From: Sulfobacillus harzensis
GTDB lineage: Bacteria; Bacillota; Sulfobacillia; Sulfobacillales; Sulfobacillaceae
Length of the DNA: 64,000 nucleotides
Assembly (NCBI RefSeq): GCF_012933365.1
Contig: NZ_JABBVZ010000003.1
Span: 33,946 to 97,945 of the forward strand
Reading direction: 5' to 3'
Part shown: piece after piece, positions 16,324 to 24,487 of the stretch
How positions within the stretch are numbered: the stretch's first letter is position 1
How the letters are laid out: each line of letters starts with the position of its first letter
Position numbers and translations under genes: made by a program
Notes under the pieces: generated by a model
Told to the model about the DNA's origin: nothing
Seen by the model: only the letters and a program-made list of their open reading frames with translations
The model's database searches: none

Positions 16324-17703
16324 TCACTCAGTTTCAGGCCTTTTGGCGATAATCGCATATAAAGCCCCCGCCACAATAAAGCTGATGTAATAGGAAATGT
16401 CGCCGAGATGGCCAAATCGGGCGGCGATCGGACCGATGTACAGGCTTTGATTGAAAAAGGGGATCGAGACAATGATGGCTGTCAGCCATGCCCAAAACCC
16501 TCGAGATAGACGGCGACGCGGGTTATAAAAGAAAGGTACGGAATACTGGCCATGGTGAACGAGGAAGAAATCCACCAACACAACGGCCGCCCAGGGGGCT
16601 AGCCAATAACCCAGGAGAAACAGGAAGTTCTGAAAGCTGACATAAAAGCTGGTGTGTCCGATATAGGCAACAATGGCGCCGACGATGCCAACGCCCATGG
16701 CTGCCATCCAGCGCTTCAGGGGTACATTAATGACTAACGCCGACAGCGATCCGGAATAGATGTTGAGGACATTCGCAGTCACCGTTCCCACCATCACGGC
16801 CAACAGCGCCAAGTCAATCAACCAACGCGGATGGATGCCTGTTAAGAGCGCAATTGGGTTGATGCCCAGGGCCGCTTTGGGAAAAATGCCGGCGAGCGCT
16901 GCGCCCAAAAGCTCCAGCCACAGTCCAGCTATGAAGTTCGCCGAGGCCGCGGTTCGAAAGACCGCAGCAGAGCGGGTGCTTTCCGGCAAATAACGCGTGT
17001 AATCGGAGGCATAGACGGTCCAGCCGAGAAGATATGAAAACGCCAACCCCATAGCCTCGATCATACCCCCGCTAATCCCCGAATAGCGGCCCAAAGGGGA
17101 ATGCGGATTGAAGGGCGCCCCATAGTGCGCGTGGGAAAATGCAAAAATCGACACGGCAATGAAAACCAGGGTTAAAAGGCCCGCCATGAGCCGTTCGACG
17201 GCGTGAATCATGTTGTGCCCGTAAATGGCCAGTATCACTTGGGCCACCACCATGACAATCAGGCCCAATGCAAAACTGGTATGAAGCAACGTGGTAAAGG
17301 CAAAGGTTCCCAGTACCGTGTTGACGGCAAACCAGAGCGCCCCATCAATGAGATTTAACACGCCGGGCGCAAAATTGCCGAAAAATCCAAAAGGAGCCCG
17401 CGAGTGCACCATCTGAGGAACCCCTAAACGGGGTCCAAATGTCGATACGGCCCCCTGAACGGAAGCCCCCATCAGGTTTCCCAGAAGAAAGCCAAAGGCG
17501 GCCTGCCAAAAACTTAGTCCGAAAAGCGATACGGCGGTGACACCCGTGGTGATCGTGGCCAATTCCACGTTGGCTCCAAACCACAGGGTAAAAATAGACC
17601 CCACCTTGCCATGACGCTCGGATTTATCTATATGCTCAATGCCAATCGGCTCGACTTGACCAACTTGCTCGCCATAGCGCGGTTCTTTGGTTGGCTCTTC
17701 CAT
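16324..17703 (-). CDS. NCS1-family nucleobase:cation symporter (copy 2)
   Basis: A 459-residue 12-helix permease, a close paralogue of the one at 11038-12414. They share the same N-terminal EPRYGE-V-x-x-EPIGIEHI motif, FTLWFGANVELAT, and VHSRAPFGFFGNF region. The start ATG at 17703 gives an N-terminus (MEEPTKEPRYG) matching that of copy 1. Its upstream region lacks the PurBox-like palindrome of copy 1, suggesting different control. The substrate is unknown. Two copies flank the phosphohexomutase and cytochrome b genes, so the pair did not arise by simple tandem duplication, or genes were later inserted between them. Confidence 0.9.
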   Translation of the reverse strand: MEEPTKEPRYGEQVGQVEPIGIEHIDKSERHGKVGSIFTLWFGANVELATITTGVTAVSLFGLSFWQAAFGFLLGNLMGASVQGAVSTFGPRLGVPQMVHSRAPFGFFGNFAPGVLNLIDGALWFAVNTVLGTFAFTTLLHTSFALGLIVMVVAQVILAIYGHNMIHAVERLMAGLLTLVFIAVSIFAFSHAHYGAPFNPHSPLGRYSGISGGMIEAMGLAFSYLLGWTVYASDYTRYLPESTRSAAVFRTAASANFIAGLWLELLGAALAGIFPKAALGINPIALLTGIHPRWLIDLALLAVMVGTVTANVLNIYSGSLSALVINVPLKRWMAAMGVGIVGAIVAYIGHTSFYVSFQNFLFLLGYWLAPWAAVVLVDFFLVHHGQYSVPFFYNPRRRLSRGFWAWLTAIIVSIPFFNQSLYIGPIAARFGHLGDISYYISFIVAGALYAIIAKRPETE

Positions 17704-17817
17704 ACGCGCCCCATCCCTTCGTCGATATTGCCCATAGTGTCGGCCAACCAGCCGGCTTCCATGCCTTGGGACCACCCGACACGAGAAGCTTCTTCCTAAA
17801 AGAGGATTATTGTCGAA

Positions 17818-19314
17818 TTGCGCGAATACTCCCGCGAGGCGAGTCGCATGCGTAAATACGCCACCAAATGGGTCAATTGGGCTACCCTTATCGTTCTCGG
17901 ATATGGCGTCCTGTTTTGCTGGATGGACGCCCTCATCCGCGTTTGGGTGGCGAGCCCCTCGCCCATCACAATATCGTTGGCGGCCGTCGTTCTTCTCGCG
18001 GCATCTCTTCGCATTGCAACAAATCCCAGCCGATTCTCGTGGACTCTCTCCTTAATGGCCGCCTCGGGTTTGGCCGTCGACTGGCATGTCTGGCTTTTGA
18101 GTCTCGCCGCCCTGCCCAGCCTCCTCCTGGTGTGGGGTCTCGCCAAATCCCGAGCAAACACCCGCGTGGGTTGGCACCGAATTATTCCCTTGCCCGTCAC
18201 CCTCACCACCAGCGAACGTTTTTTGCACCTTCATGTGCTCGGCCCTACCGGCTCAGGAAAGTCTTCTTCCGTATTGATGCCATTAATCGGCCAGGACATC
18301 CGTCAACAATTGGGGGTCGTGGTTATGGATCCGAAAGGCGATTTGGCCAGCACCGCCATTGCCGTCGCGATCCGCCATGGCCGCTCCATCATTCGCTTTA
18401 ACCCATTGGACGAAGACTGCCCCCACTTCAACCCGTTGGCGGGTCCGGCCGAAAGTGCCGCTGAAGGGCTTGCTTGGACCCTCAACCAGATTAGCGACGG
18501 AGGCCATCCCTATTATGCGGTGGCTGCCCGCGTGCAACTGCTGTACGCCGTCCGGGCAGTGAAAGAGGCCTATGGCGAGTCGGCCGACATTGGCTCGGTT
18601 CTGCAGTTCTTTCGCGATGAAGCTCACCAGCGACAGATCGTGCGCGCTGCCGAAGATGAAGCGACGCGAGCCTTCTTCACCGAACAATGGGCGCGAAAGC
18701 CGGGCCAAGGGCGGGAAGATCGCCAAGGATTGCTTAATCGCCTCGAATTGCTCTGGGCCAATCCGATTGTGCGTCGGGTATTGTCCGCCCCGACGGATTT
18801 TACCTGGGACGAGGTTCTCGAGGGGCGCTGGGTGATGGCCGCCACGCTTTCTCTGGCAAATCTGGGACAATCAGCGCAGGCACTGGGCAATCTCTTATGG
18901 CATGGACTTGCCCAAGCCGCATACCGCCGCGACCCGGCCAAGCCCCACCCTCCCTGCTATCTCTACCTGGACGAATTTCATCAATGGGTTTCCGAAGACT
19001 TGAGCGACTTTCTCGCACTGGCTCGTGGCTACTCCATCGGATTAATTCTCGCCCATCAGGACATGGGTCAGCTCAGCCCGGCCCTGCAAGAAGCGGTAAT
19101 GGCCAACGCCCGGCAACGCCTCATTCTCCCTGGCAGCGCCGCCGCCGATATCACGCGCTTCCAAAAGGCCGCCGATCCCTTCAGTCTAGATGTGCCCCTG
19201 CGATATCTCGAGCGAGGATTGGCCATGGCCCACTTGACCACCCACGGAACTCTACAAAAGCCGCGCATCGTTCGATTGAGCCATCATGCGCTGGGGGAGT
19301 CGGGTCATGGATAA
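17818..19314 (+). CDS. TraG/VirD4-like coupling ATPase
   Basis: A 498-residue membrane ATPase of the type IV coupling protein / TraG-TraD class. Two or three N-terminal helices (about 20-110) precede Walker A GPTGSGKS at about 142-149, VVMDPKGD and a Walker B-like YLYLDEFHQW near 383. The C-terminus has the QDMGQL region of DNA-translocating ATPases. The start is ambiguous: TTG at 17818, or ATG at 17848. Neighbouring relaxase, pilus or VirB4 genes are not visible, so this is likely a remnant of a conjugative or integrative element. The next gene overlaps by 8 bases and is the usual partner in such elements. Confidence 0.85.
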   Translation: MREYSREASRMRKYATKWVNWATLIVLGYGVLFCWMDALIRVWVASPSPITISLAAVVLLAASLRIATNPSRFSWTLSLMAASGLAVDWHVWLLSLAALPSLLLVWGLAKSRANTRVGWHRIIPLPVTLTTSERFLHLHVLGPTGSGKSSSVLMPLIGQDIRQQLGVVVMDPKGDLASTAIAVAIRHGRSIIRFNPLDEDCPHFNPLAGPAESAAEGLAWTLNQISDGGHPYYAVAARVQLLYAVRAVKEAYGESADIGSVLQFFRDEAHQRQIVRAAEDEATRAFFTEQWARKPGQGREDRQGLLNRLELLWANPIVRRVLSAPTDFTWDEVLEGRWVMAATLSLANLGQSAQALGNLLWHGLAQAAYRRDPAKPHPPCYLYLDEFHQWVSEDLSDFLALARGYSIGLILAHQDMGQLSPALQEAVMANARQRLILPGSAAADITRFQKAADPFSLDVPLRYLERGLAMAHLTTHGTLQKPRIVRLSHHALGESGHG

Positions 19315-20059
19315 CGATTGGCGGAATGTGTTAGAGACAACAGGATACCTTTCTCTCGAACAACTGTCGCACTGGTATGGGCTTAAACCAGAGCACATCA
19401 TGCTGGAGCCTTGGATGCTGCTCTACAAAAACGCGCTGTGGGATGCCCGCCGGTTTCATGGCGGACGCCAAATTGCCCACTGGGCACTTCGCACCCGGAT
19501 TTTCTATGCCTTGGCGCCGCACCTCACCGACTGGCAGGCCGAAGTTCCAGACAATGGCGTACGCCCCGACGCTCTCCTCCAAATGGCTCAACGAACCGAG
19601 CTGATCGCCTTGGAAGTCGACACGGGAAAGGAAAACCAACAGCAGTGGCGAGAAAAGCTGGCCCGATATCACAGTGCCCCGTCGGACTGGCATCTTTGGG
19701 TTGTAGCCCAAGGCGGCCGTTTGCGGCTGACGCGCCTGAGAACTTGGCTCGGGGAATGGGCGCCTCTTGCATGGGCGCTTTCGCCCATGACCGAGTTGAC
19801 ATCGCCACTCGCTCTCATCTTTCAGCCACCACGCGCTTACAACAGGATGCCCTCAACCATAAGGCCACGGATGCGCCGATATTTTCTTCAGCAGCACGAG
19901 CTATTGCCGGAGCGGGCGGCATGGGAACTCAGTCAGGGCACGCTGGAACTCGCCTGGATAGACCGGCGTCATGAAGCCGACTGGTGGCATCTCAGGGCCC
20001 CTGCGCAGAAAAAGGGGGCTCGCTGGAAGGCGACACCCCCTTATGATATGGAAACTTAA
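19307..20059 (+). CDS. replication-relaxation-type protein paired with the TraG-like ATPase
   Basis: A 250-residue protein from the ATG at 19307. The N-terminal LETTGYLSLEQLSHWYG looks like a winged helix. The central VRPDALLQMAQRTELIALEVDTGKE, continuing into WREKLARY, matches the pattern of the Replic_Relax family (a PD...E-x-D core followed by a basic helix). Such proteins occur next to TraG-like ATPases in plasmids and integrative elements of Gram-positives. The biochemical role (relaxase-like or replication initiation) is not established by the sequence. The 3' end holds a hairpin that terminates the opposing gene. Confidence 0.65.
   Translation: MDNDWRNVLETTGYLSLEQLSHWYGLKPEHIMLEPWMLLYKNALWDARRFHGGRQIAHWALRTRIFYALAPHLTDWQAEVPDNGVRPDALLQMAQRTELIALEVDTGKENQQQWREKLARYHSAPSDWHLWVVAQGGRLRLTRLRTWLGEWAPLAWALSPMTELTSPLALIFQPPRAYNRMPSTIRPRMRRYFLQQHELLPERAAWELSQGTLELAWIDRRHEADWWHLRAPAQKKGARWKATPPYDMET
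20007..20042 (-). terminator. terminator of the 3D-domain hydrolase gene, inside the convergent ORF
   Basis: AAGGGGG (20012-20018) pairs with CCCCCTT (20036-20042), and the inner TCGC/GCGA extends the stem. On the minus strand it is followed by TTTTTC. It begins 14 bases after the hydrolase stop and lies within the last codons of the opposing gene. Confidence 0.8.
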
Positions 20060-20961
20060 TTGCCGAGAACGTATAGGGTTACTTGCTGGACGCCAAAGTC
20101 GTTAATGACTTGCTCCGGTGCGTTGATGAAGATATCGACCCGGTCGCCCTTAATGGCGCCGCCGGTATCCATAGCCTCACCAAGAAATCCGCCTTTGGGC
20201 AGGTAGTTGTCCTGATAGCCGGTCACGTAGACAACCGAATGCAGCGGCACAACGCTGGGATCGACGGCAACCATACCGTCTTGCAGCGGTTGGCCAAATG
20301 CATCGGTCGGTCCGTAGGGATAGTTGTCGGCCAGGCTTGGTCCATACGAGGTGGCCACCATGTGGTAAGCCTTTAATACCGGTCGCCCGTCAATGGTCTT
20401 AACGGTGGGAGCAAACTGCCCTTTAATGCCGGCCGAGGTCCCCGAAAGCGACGGCTCCGGCGTTGGCGTGCCACCTTGGGGGAATTGGGCGGGGAGTACG
20501 TGACTCACCGGACTTCCGATGGTGGTCGCGATGCCATTTTGCGCCGGTGCCTTGGTGCTGTTGGTCTTCGAGGGAGAAATCAATCTCGGTGTTGAATGGC
20601 CGGCTGGCGCAGGAACCAAGTGAAAACCGGCCAACATATCCTGCCAGACGACCGGCGAGGTGACACCGTTCACGGCGAACCCCTGCTTGGCTTGAAACGC
20701 CTTAACGCCTGCTTCGGTCTTAGGTCCAAAGATTCCATCTACAGGTCCCACTTGCGGGAATCCCAAATCTTGCAAATCCGCTTGCAACGTGGCCACCCAG
20801 TGGTTCCGGGATCCGTAGTGCAATACTTGCCGCATGGCTGGATGGTGCACTGCCAATTGGGCGGTAGACGGCACCGAGTACGCCAGCGCGCTTCCGCTTC
20901 CCATGAGAAGCGCCAGGATGCCAGCACCCGCCAAGGATGCGTATTTCATCGACAAATTCAC
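20056..20961 (-). CDS. secreted cell-wall hydrolase with peptidoglycan-binding and 3D domains
   Basis: About 301 residues. It has a signal-peptide-like helix (YASLAGAGILALLMGSGSAL), a peptidoglycan-binding repeat (YGSRNHWVATLQADLQDLGF to VKAFQAKQGF), a Pro/Ser/Thr-rich linker, and a C-terminal 3D domain with the catalytic aspartates in VAVDPSVVPL, EAMDTGG and GDRVDIFI. It resembles YabE/YocH/RpfA-type muralytic enzymes. The start is probably GTG at 20961, 10 bases from GAGAGGGG; ATG at 20949 is the alternative. A c-di-AMP riboswitch directly precedes it, as is common for this class of wall enzyme. Confidence 0.88.
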   Translation of the reverse strand: MNLSMKYASLAGAGILALLMGSGSALAYSVPSTAQLAVHHPAMRQVLHYGSRNHWVATLQADLQDLGFPQVGPVDGIFGPKTEAGVKAFQAKQGFAVNGVTSPVVWQDMLAGFHLVPAPAGHSTPRLISPSKTNSTKAPAQNGIATTIGSPVSHVLPAQFPQGGTPTPEPSLSGTSAGIKGQFAPTVKTIDGRPVLKAYHMVATSYGPSLADNYPYGPTDAFGQPLQDGMVAVDPSVVPLHSVVYVTGYQDNYLPKGGFLGEAMDTGGAIKGDRVDIFINAPEQVINDFGVQQVTLYVLGN

Positions 20962-20982
20962 GAGGTCAAAGCCCCTCTCATA

Positions 20983-21085
20983 AGTAGTGCCTCCGGAGTT
21001 AGCTGACGGGTTCGGGCAGGAGAGGAAAGGCCCTACGAGATTTCGATTCACCCCACTAACGGTTCCCCCGGTTGTCAGTGAATGA
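20983..21085 (-). promoter_or_regulatory. ydaO/yuaA-type c-di-AMP riboswitch
   Basis: The minus-strand leader of the cell-wall hydrolase reads AACCGGGGGAACC, then GTGGGGTGAATC, AGGGCC, and finally CCCGAACCCGTCAGCTAAC with CTCCGGAGGC after it. These blocks, in order, match the conserved core of the ydaO class. They include the CGGGGGAACC strand, the GGGGTGAATC strand and the nearly invariant CCGAA(C/T)CCG-x-CAGCTAAC. The class binds cyclic di-AMP and usually switches off wall-hydrolase and potassium genes. The ribosome site of the gene lies about 5 bases past the aptamer, allowing transcriptional or translational control. Confidence 0.9.
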
Positions 21086-21120
21086 CAATTTGGCCTGCTC
21101 ATGGTATGAAATGTGGACAA

Positions 21121-21524
21121 TCGTGTCAGATCAGGAATCCGCCCCTAGCCGCCGGCCTCACGAAAATGGCCCGCGGATGCGGCTTATGCGTTCTGCGGGC
21201 GAAGAATTGAGGGCTTGTCCCAAAATTCGGTGCAGTTGGTGAGGGATGGTCATGCCCAATTTCCCTGTTGGGACGGAGCGCCCATGCTTAAGCCGAGGAG
21301 AGAACAAGACAATCTTCGCCACTCGACGCACAGGCCATTCCGCATAAAAGCGCATGACAACACGCATTTTGGGCGGCCCGCCGAGGGTATTGCGCTACCC
21401 CGCGAAAACGTGGGATGCTATGGGTAATGCTGAGTTACACGGCACAACCGTGTCGAAACATTTTCGTCGAATCGGCAGGAATTCCCATGGCCGGTCGCGA
21501 ATTTCTGGGGATATTGTCGGCACT
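21121..21524. other. non-coding stretch between riboswitch gene and minC
   Basis: About 400 bases with no convincing gene; the short ORFs lack ribosome sites and family motifs. The only structure I see is a short palindrome ACACGG-CACAA-CCGTGT at about 21435-21451. The promoter of the riboswitch transcript must lie in its left part, but no clear hexamer pair was identified. Confidence 0.5.
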
Positions 21525-21530
21525 TAGAAT
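21525..21530 (+). promoter_or_regulatory. -10 element implying a leaderless minC start
   Basis: TAGAAT ends 6 bases before GTG at 21537, the same geometry as seen at 9925-9937. There is no Shine-Dalgarno for that GTG. The -35 region (TTTCTG, 17 bases upstream) is poor. Confidence 0.4.
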
Positions 21531-21536
21531 GGGACG

Positions 21537-22223
21537 GTGTACAAGATGGAGATTAAGGGTGACCGCCGGGGGCTTCGCCTCATCGCAAAGCATTTTTCCA
21601 CAAACGACGACTTCGTCAAGGAACTGAAAGCGACGCTGCACGCTAAGGAAGAATTTCTTGGCCGCGCCAGTCTGCTCATCGAAGTTCCGAAGGACGCCCT
21701 CAATCCCGAACTCTTTGAGCGCATTACCGAGGCGTTTCAGGCGTTCCCCAATCTAAGCCTTCGAGGGATTCAGGAGAACGAATCTCCGGGGGTGATTGCG
21801 CCTCTCGCGGATCGGCCTGCGGAACTCATGGCCCCGCCCAAGGTTGTGCGCCACACCATTCGGTCTGGCCAGCGTCTCTCGCATCCTGGCGATCTCATCA
21901 TTGTTGGCGATGTTAACCCTGGGGCTACTGTCACTGCCGGGGGCGATGTGATGGTATTTGGCTGGCTCCGGGGCTCTGTGTATGCGGGACAGCCGGAAGA
22001 CCCCTCACGGGTCATTTACGCGCTCCGCTTCGATCCGAGCCAGGTTCGCATTGCCTCGGTGCTCGCCTTGGGAAACCCGGAAGGGAGCGGCAACCCGGAA
22101 AAAGCTCTGGTGGAACACGGCCAACTGGTCGTCAGGCCTTGGCATGACGTGCGCCTGCCTGAGGCGATTACTCAGGACAAGAGCCATTGGCAAGATCGCT
22201 TTTCCTCGGCGACACCTTCCTAA
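21537..22223 (+). CDS. minC: septum site-determining protein MinC
   Basis: A 228-residue inhibitor of FtsZ polymerisation. The N-terminal domain (about 1-105) is diverged. The C-terminal beta-helix domain is clear: VRHTIRSGQRLSHPGDLIIV, then GDVNPGATVTAGGDVMVFGW and LRGSVYAG, which provides MinD and dimer contacts. The gene stands alone without minD beside it. The start may be GTG at 21537 (leaderless, MYKMEIK) or ATG at 21546. The final 56 bases overlap the convergent Nudix gene. Confidence 0.9.
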   Translation: MYKMEIKGDRRGLRLIAKHFSTNDDFVKELKATLHAKEEFLGRASLLIEVPKDALNPELFERITEAFQAFPNLSLRGIQENESPGVIAPLADRPAELMAPPKVVRHTIRSGQRLSHPGDLIIVGDVNPGATVTAGGDVMVFGWLRGSVYAGQPEDPSRVIYALRFDPSQVRIASVLALGNPEGSGNPEKALVEHGQLVVRPWHDVRLPEAITQDKSHWQDRFSSATPS

Positions 22224-22692
22224 CCCAGTCGGCCAGCGCTTGACGGGTGATGTCAAAATACACTGCGCTCCAGGGAATGTCCCTTAGCGCGAAAAGTTTG
22301 ACCTCCAAGGTTTCAAGACCGGGTCGCGCCCGGGAAAAATCGCCATCAATGGCGTATACGGCCGTTAATATGCGGGTGTCAGGGGATGAGTAGACGCCTT
22401 GAAGGCAAGGTGTCCCCAATTGCATGTCCACCTCCTCCAAGGTTTCTCGCACCGCAGCGGCCTCTAAACTCTCTCCCGCTTCCACATATCCGCCTGGCAC
22501 AACCCACTGGCCGAAGCCGGGAGCGATGGCACGGCGCACTAACACCACCTGCTCGTGATGACGGTGGACAATCGCTGACACGGAGGCTATCATGTCGGGG
22601 TACCGGACCGCCTTGCAAGCGATGCACACCTGCCGGCGTTTGCCTTCTAGGATGCGCTGGGCCATGGGACTCCCGCAGCGGTCACAATACAC
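22168..22692 (-). CDS. Nudix hydrolase with N-terminal zinc ribbon
   Basis: A 174-residue protein. A Cys4 ribbon (CDRCG at 3-7, CIACK at 23-27) precedes the Nudix domain. The Nudix box is GGYVEAGESLEAAAVRETLE followed by EVDM, with the REx2E core but Val-Asp in place of the usual x-G after the second Glu. The ribbon-plus-Nudix architecture is shared with NudC-like and ADP-ribose/NADH pyrophosphatase-like enzymes. The start is GTG at 22692 after GAGGGG. The substrate is unknown. It overlaps the 3' end of minC. Confidence 0.9.
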   Translation of the reverse strand: MYCDRCGSPMAQRILEGKRRQVCIACKAVRYPDMIASVSAIVHRHHEQVVLVRRAIAPGFGQWVVPGGYVEAGESLEAAAVRETLEEVDMQLGTPCLQGVYSSPDTRILTAVYAIDGDFSRARPGLETLEVKLFALRDIPWSAVYFDITRQALADWVRKVSPRKSDLANGSCPE

Positions 22693-22750
22693 ATTTTCCC
22701 CTCCCCTTCGTCATGGCGTAAAATGGGAATGCCGGAAGGGAGCGAACGCC

Positions 22751-23092
22751 ATGGCCAAGTATCGTCGCAGCAAAGTGAAGCGCCAGCACCATGTGGTGGC
22801 GGCGCTGGAAGATGGCCTCAAACTCATCGGATCGCTCCCGGAGGTGGATGGCATTATTCCCGGCATCATCAAACCCAAAAGCGGCGGAGCCATGGGCTTT
22901 ACCTTTCAATATCTAACCCAAAGCGGATTCAAACTCATCGGCCGCTCCAGCGGCGCCGCCCAAGAAGTGTTCGTCATTACCCAGCATCCGCAAGGGGTGC
23001 TTGAGGCCCTGCAAACACAAGGCCTTATTCGAATGCCGGAGGCGTCTCAGCCGTCGCCACCTCCAGACCAAAATTCGCAGCGATCTCCTTAA
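22751..23092 (+). CDS. DUF2103-like small protein
   Basis: A 113-residue protein with a basic start (MAKYRRSKVKRQHHVV), then LEDGLKLIGSLPEVDGIIPG, FKLIGRSSGAAQEVFVIT, and a Pro/Gln-rich tail. This resembles the DUF2103 family described as predicted metal-binding proteins, but the assignment is from memory of the pattern and is tentative. The ribosome site GGAAGGGAG precedes the ATG. The last 68 bases overlap the convergent small gene. Confidence 0.6.
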   Translation: MAKYRRSKVKRQHHVVAALEDGLKLIGSLPEVDGIIPGIIKPKSGGAMGFTFQYLTQSGFKLIGRSSGAAQEVFVITQHPQGVLEALQTQGLIRMPEASQPSPPPDQNSQRSP

Positions 23093-23234
23093 AAGCCTCC
23101 ACATAGTCGTCGGAAACCTCAATTGCGGTCCCGTCGCCCATGCGAATCCAACCCCGCCTGGCCGCCGGATTGGAGGCCATGTAGCGCAAAAAACGCTCGG
23201 TGGTGTCGCCGCTACCTAACACCTGCAGATCCAT
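23025..23234 (-). CDS. small unknown protein
   Basis: A 69-residue soluble, acidic protein (MDLQVLGSGDTTERFLRYMA ...), with its start chosen at ATG 23234 because of the excellent GGGAGGGATTTAC upstream. No transmembrane helix and no metal motif are present. I do not recognise it. It is convergent with and overlaps the DUF2103-like gene; 42 bases separate it from the exporter genes upstream. Confidence 0.6.
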   Translation of the reverse strand: MDLQVLGSGDTTERFLRYMASNPAARRGWIRMGDGTAIEVSDDYVEAFKEIAANFGLEVATAETPPAFE

Positions 23235-23276
23235 GTAAATCCCTCCCGTATGGGTAGTATCCACCCACACGGGTTC

Positions 23277-23711
23277 TTAAATGCGGGAGCGACGAATGAG
23301 GGGACGGATTACGGCAGTGGCCAAAGCGAGTCCTAGACTAATGGCGCCCGCCGAAAATAATGCGCTGAGCCCCGACTGGAGTCCCGCCTCAAATTGCGAC
23401 TTTAAGAAGGCCACCATGCTTTGATAGACGAGATCGCCGGGAACAAAAGCAATAATAGCGGGCACCACAAAAACCAGCACCGGTTCATGACGGACATAGG
23501 CGGCAATTTCTGAAAGCCCCCCGACAATCAAGGCCCCCACGAAATCCCCTAAAAAGCCGGCACCGGGCAGATGCCCCAACAGGGTGGCGAAGGCCCAGGA
23601 GACGGCGCCCACAATGCCCCCCACAACCAGGGTCCACCCGGACACCTGATATAAGAGGCCGAAGGCGACGGCCGTGACACCGGACAATAAGGCGGCCACA
23701 ATCATACCCAA
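23277..23711 (-). CDS. ThrE-type exporter, small membrane subunit (YjjB/DUF3815-like)
   Basis: A 144-residue, four-helix membrane protein. FGLLYQVSGW, GAVSWAFATLLGHLPGAGFLGDFVGAL and FVVPAIIAFVPGDLVYQSM match the C-terminal half of ThrE threonine/serine exporters. In many bacteria this half is a separate gene, as here. It overlaps the larger subunit by 10 bases, so it is co-translated with it. The transported substrate could be an amino acid or a small organic acid. Confidence 0.85.
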   Translation of the reverse strand: MGMIVAALLSGVTAVAFGLLYQVSGWTLVVGGIVGAVSWAFATLLGHLPGAGFLGDFVGALIVGGLSEIAAYVRHEPVLVFVVPAIIAFVPGDLVYQSMVAFLKSQFEAGLQSGLSALFSAGAISLGLALATAVIRPLIRRSRI

Positions 23712-24487
23712 CGCCCCCCCATGGCCAGATATACATATAGCGGCAGACTTGCACCAGCCGCAATTGCCGCCCCGGACAAGAGCGCTTCCAAAATGCGGGC
23801 CGCGGCTGACAATAAATCGCCCTGGATGCCATCGCGCACGGCCGTCGTGATCAGAAGGCCCGGCGTCAGGACCATGATTCCCCCTACGAGCACGGCCCCG
23901 GGATGCGGTTGATGAAGGACGCCCGCGACAAATAAAGCGGGCAACACAGCCGTCATGGCAGACACCATGTCAGCCACCCCACCTGCAACCCCGGTGTGGC
24001 GCAAGGTTTGCCGCACCCATTGGGTCAACGCTCCCGCGATAAAGGCGGGAAGAAAATTTACGGCCGTTCCGCCCATCAAGTGGCTGATGGCGGCAGCCCC
24101 CACCCCCGCAAACAAGAGATTGGCCTCAGGACGATAGCGGGCGGCATGCCGCGCCTCTTGCAAGCACCGTTCCAACTCCTCAGCGGGCACCGGATTTTGA
24201 CTGATGTCGCGGGAGACTTGGTTAATCTGCGCCACCACTGCCAAATTGACCGACCGGGCGCGGATGCGGCGAATTACGGTATCAAAATTGGCGGCGTTAA
24301 TAAAAAGGGCGGTGGGAAGCACAATCACTTCCACCGCCTCAAACCCATATGCGGTGGCGAGCCGCTGCATGGTATCCTCAACCCGGGAAACCTCGGCGCC
24401 GCTGGCCAGAAGTGCCATCCCGGCGTCAGCTATGACCTTCAGTACCTTGGGGCTGGGGTTCCGCCCCCGGTTTTCGGTCAGGTTCAT
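23702..24487 (-). CDS. ThrE-type exporter, large subunit (YjjP/DUF1212-like)
   Basis: A 261-residue protein. A cytoplasmic N-terminal part includes LLASGAEVSRVEDTMQRLA (the family hallmark) and PTALFINA; five or so C-terminal helices follow. It pairs with the YjjB-like gene to make a ThrE-equivalent exporter. The start at 24487 (MNLTENRGR) is placed by GAGGCGA and by homology; it lies within the end of the gtrA-like gene, giving a 62-base same-strand overlap in another frame. Confidence 0.88.
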   Translation of the reverse strand: MNLTENRGRNPSPKVLKVIADAGMALLASGAEVSRVEDTMQRLATAYGFEAVEVIVLPTALFINAANFDTVIRRIRARSVNLAVVAQINQVSRDISQNPVPAEELERCLQEARHAARYRPEANLLFAGVGAAAISHLMGGTAVNFLPAFIAGALTQWVRQTLRHTGVAGGVADMVSAMTAVLPALFVAGVLHQPHPGAVLVGGIMVLTPGLLITTAVRDGIQGDLLSAAARILEALLSGAAIAAGASLPLYVYLAMGGRWV

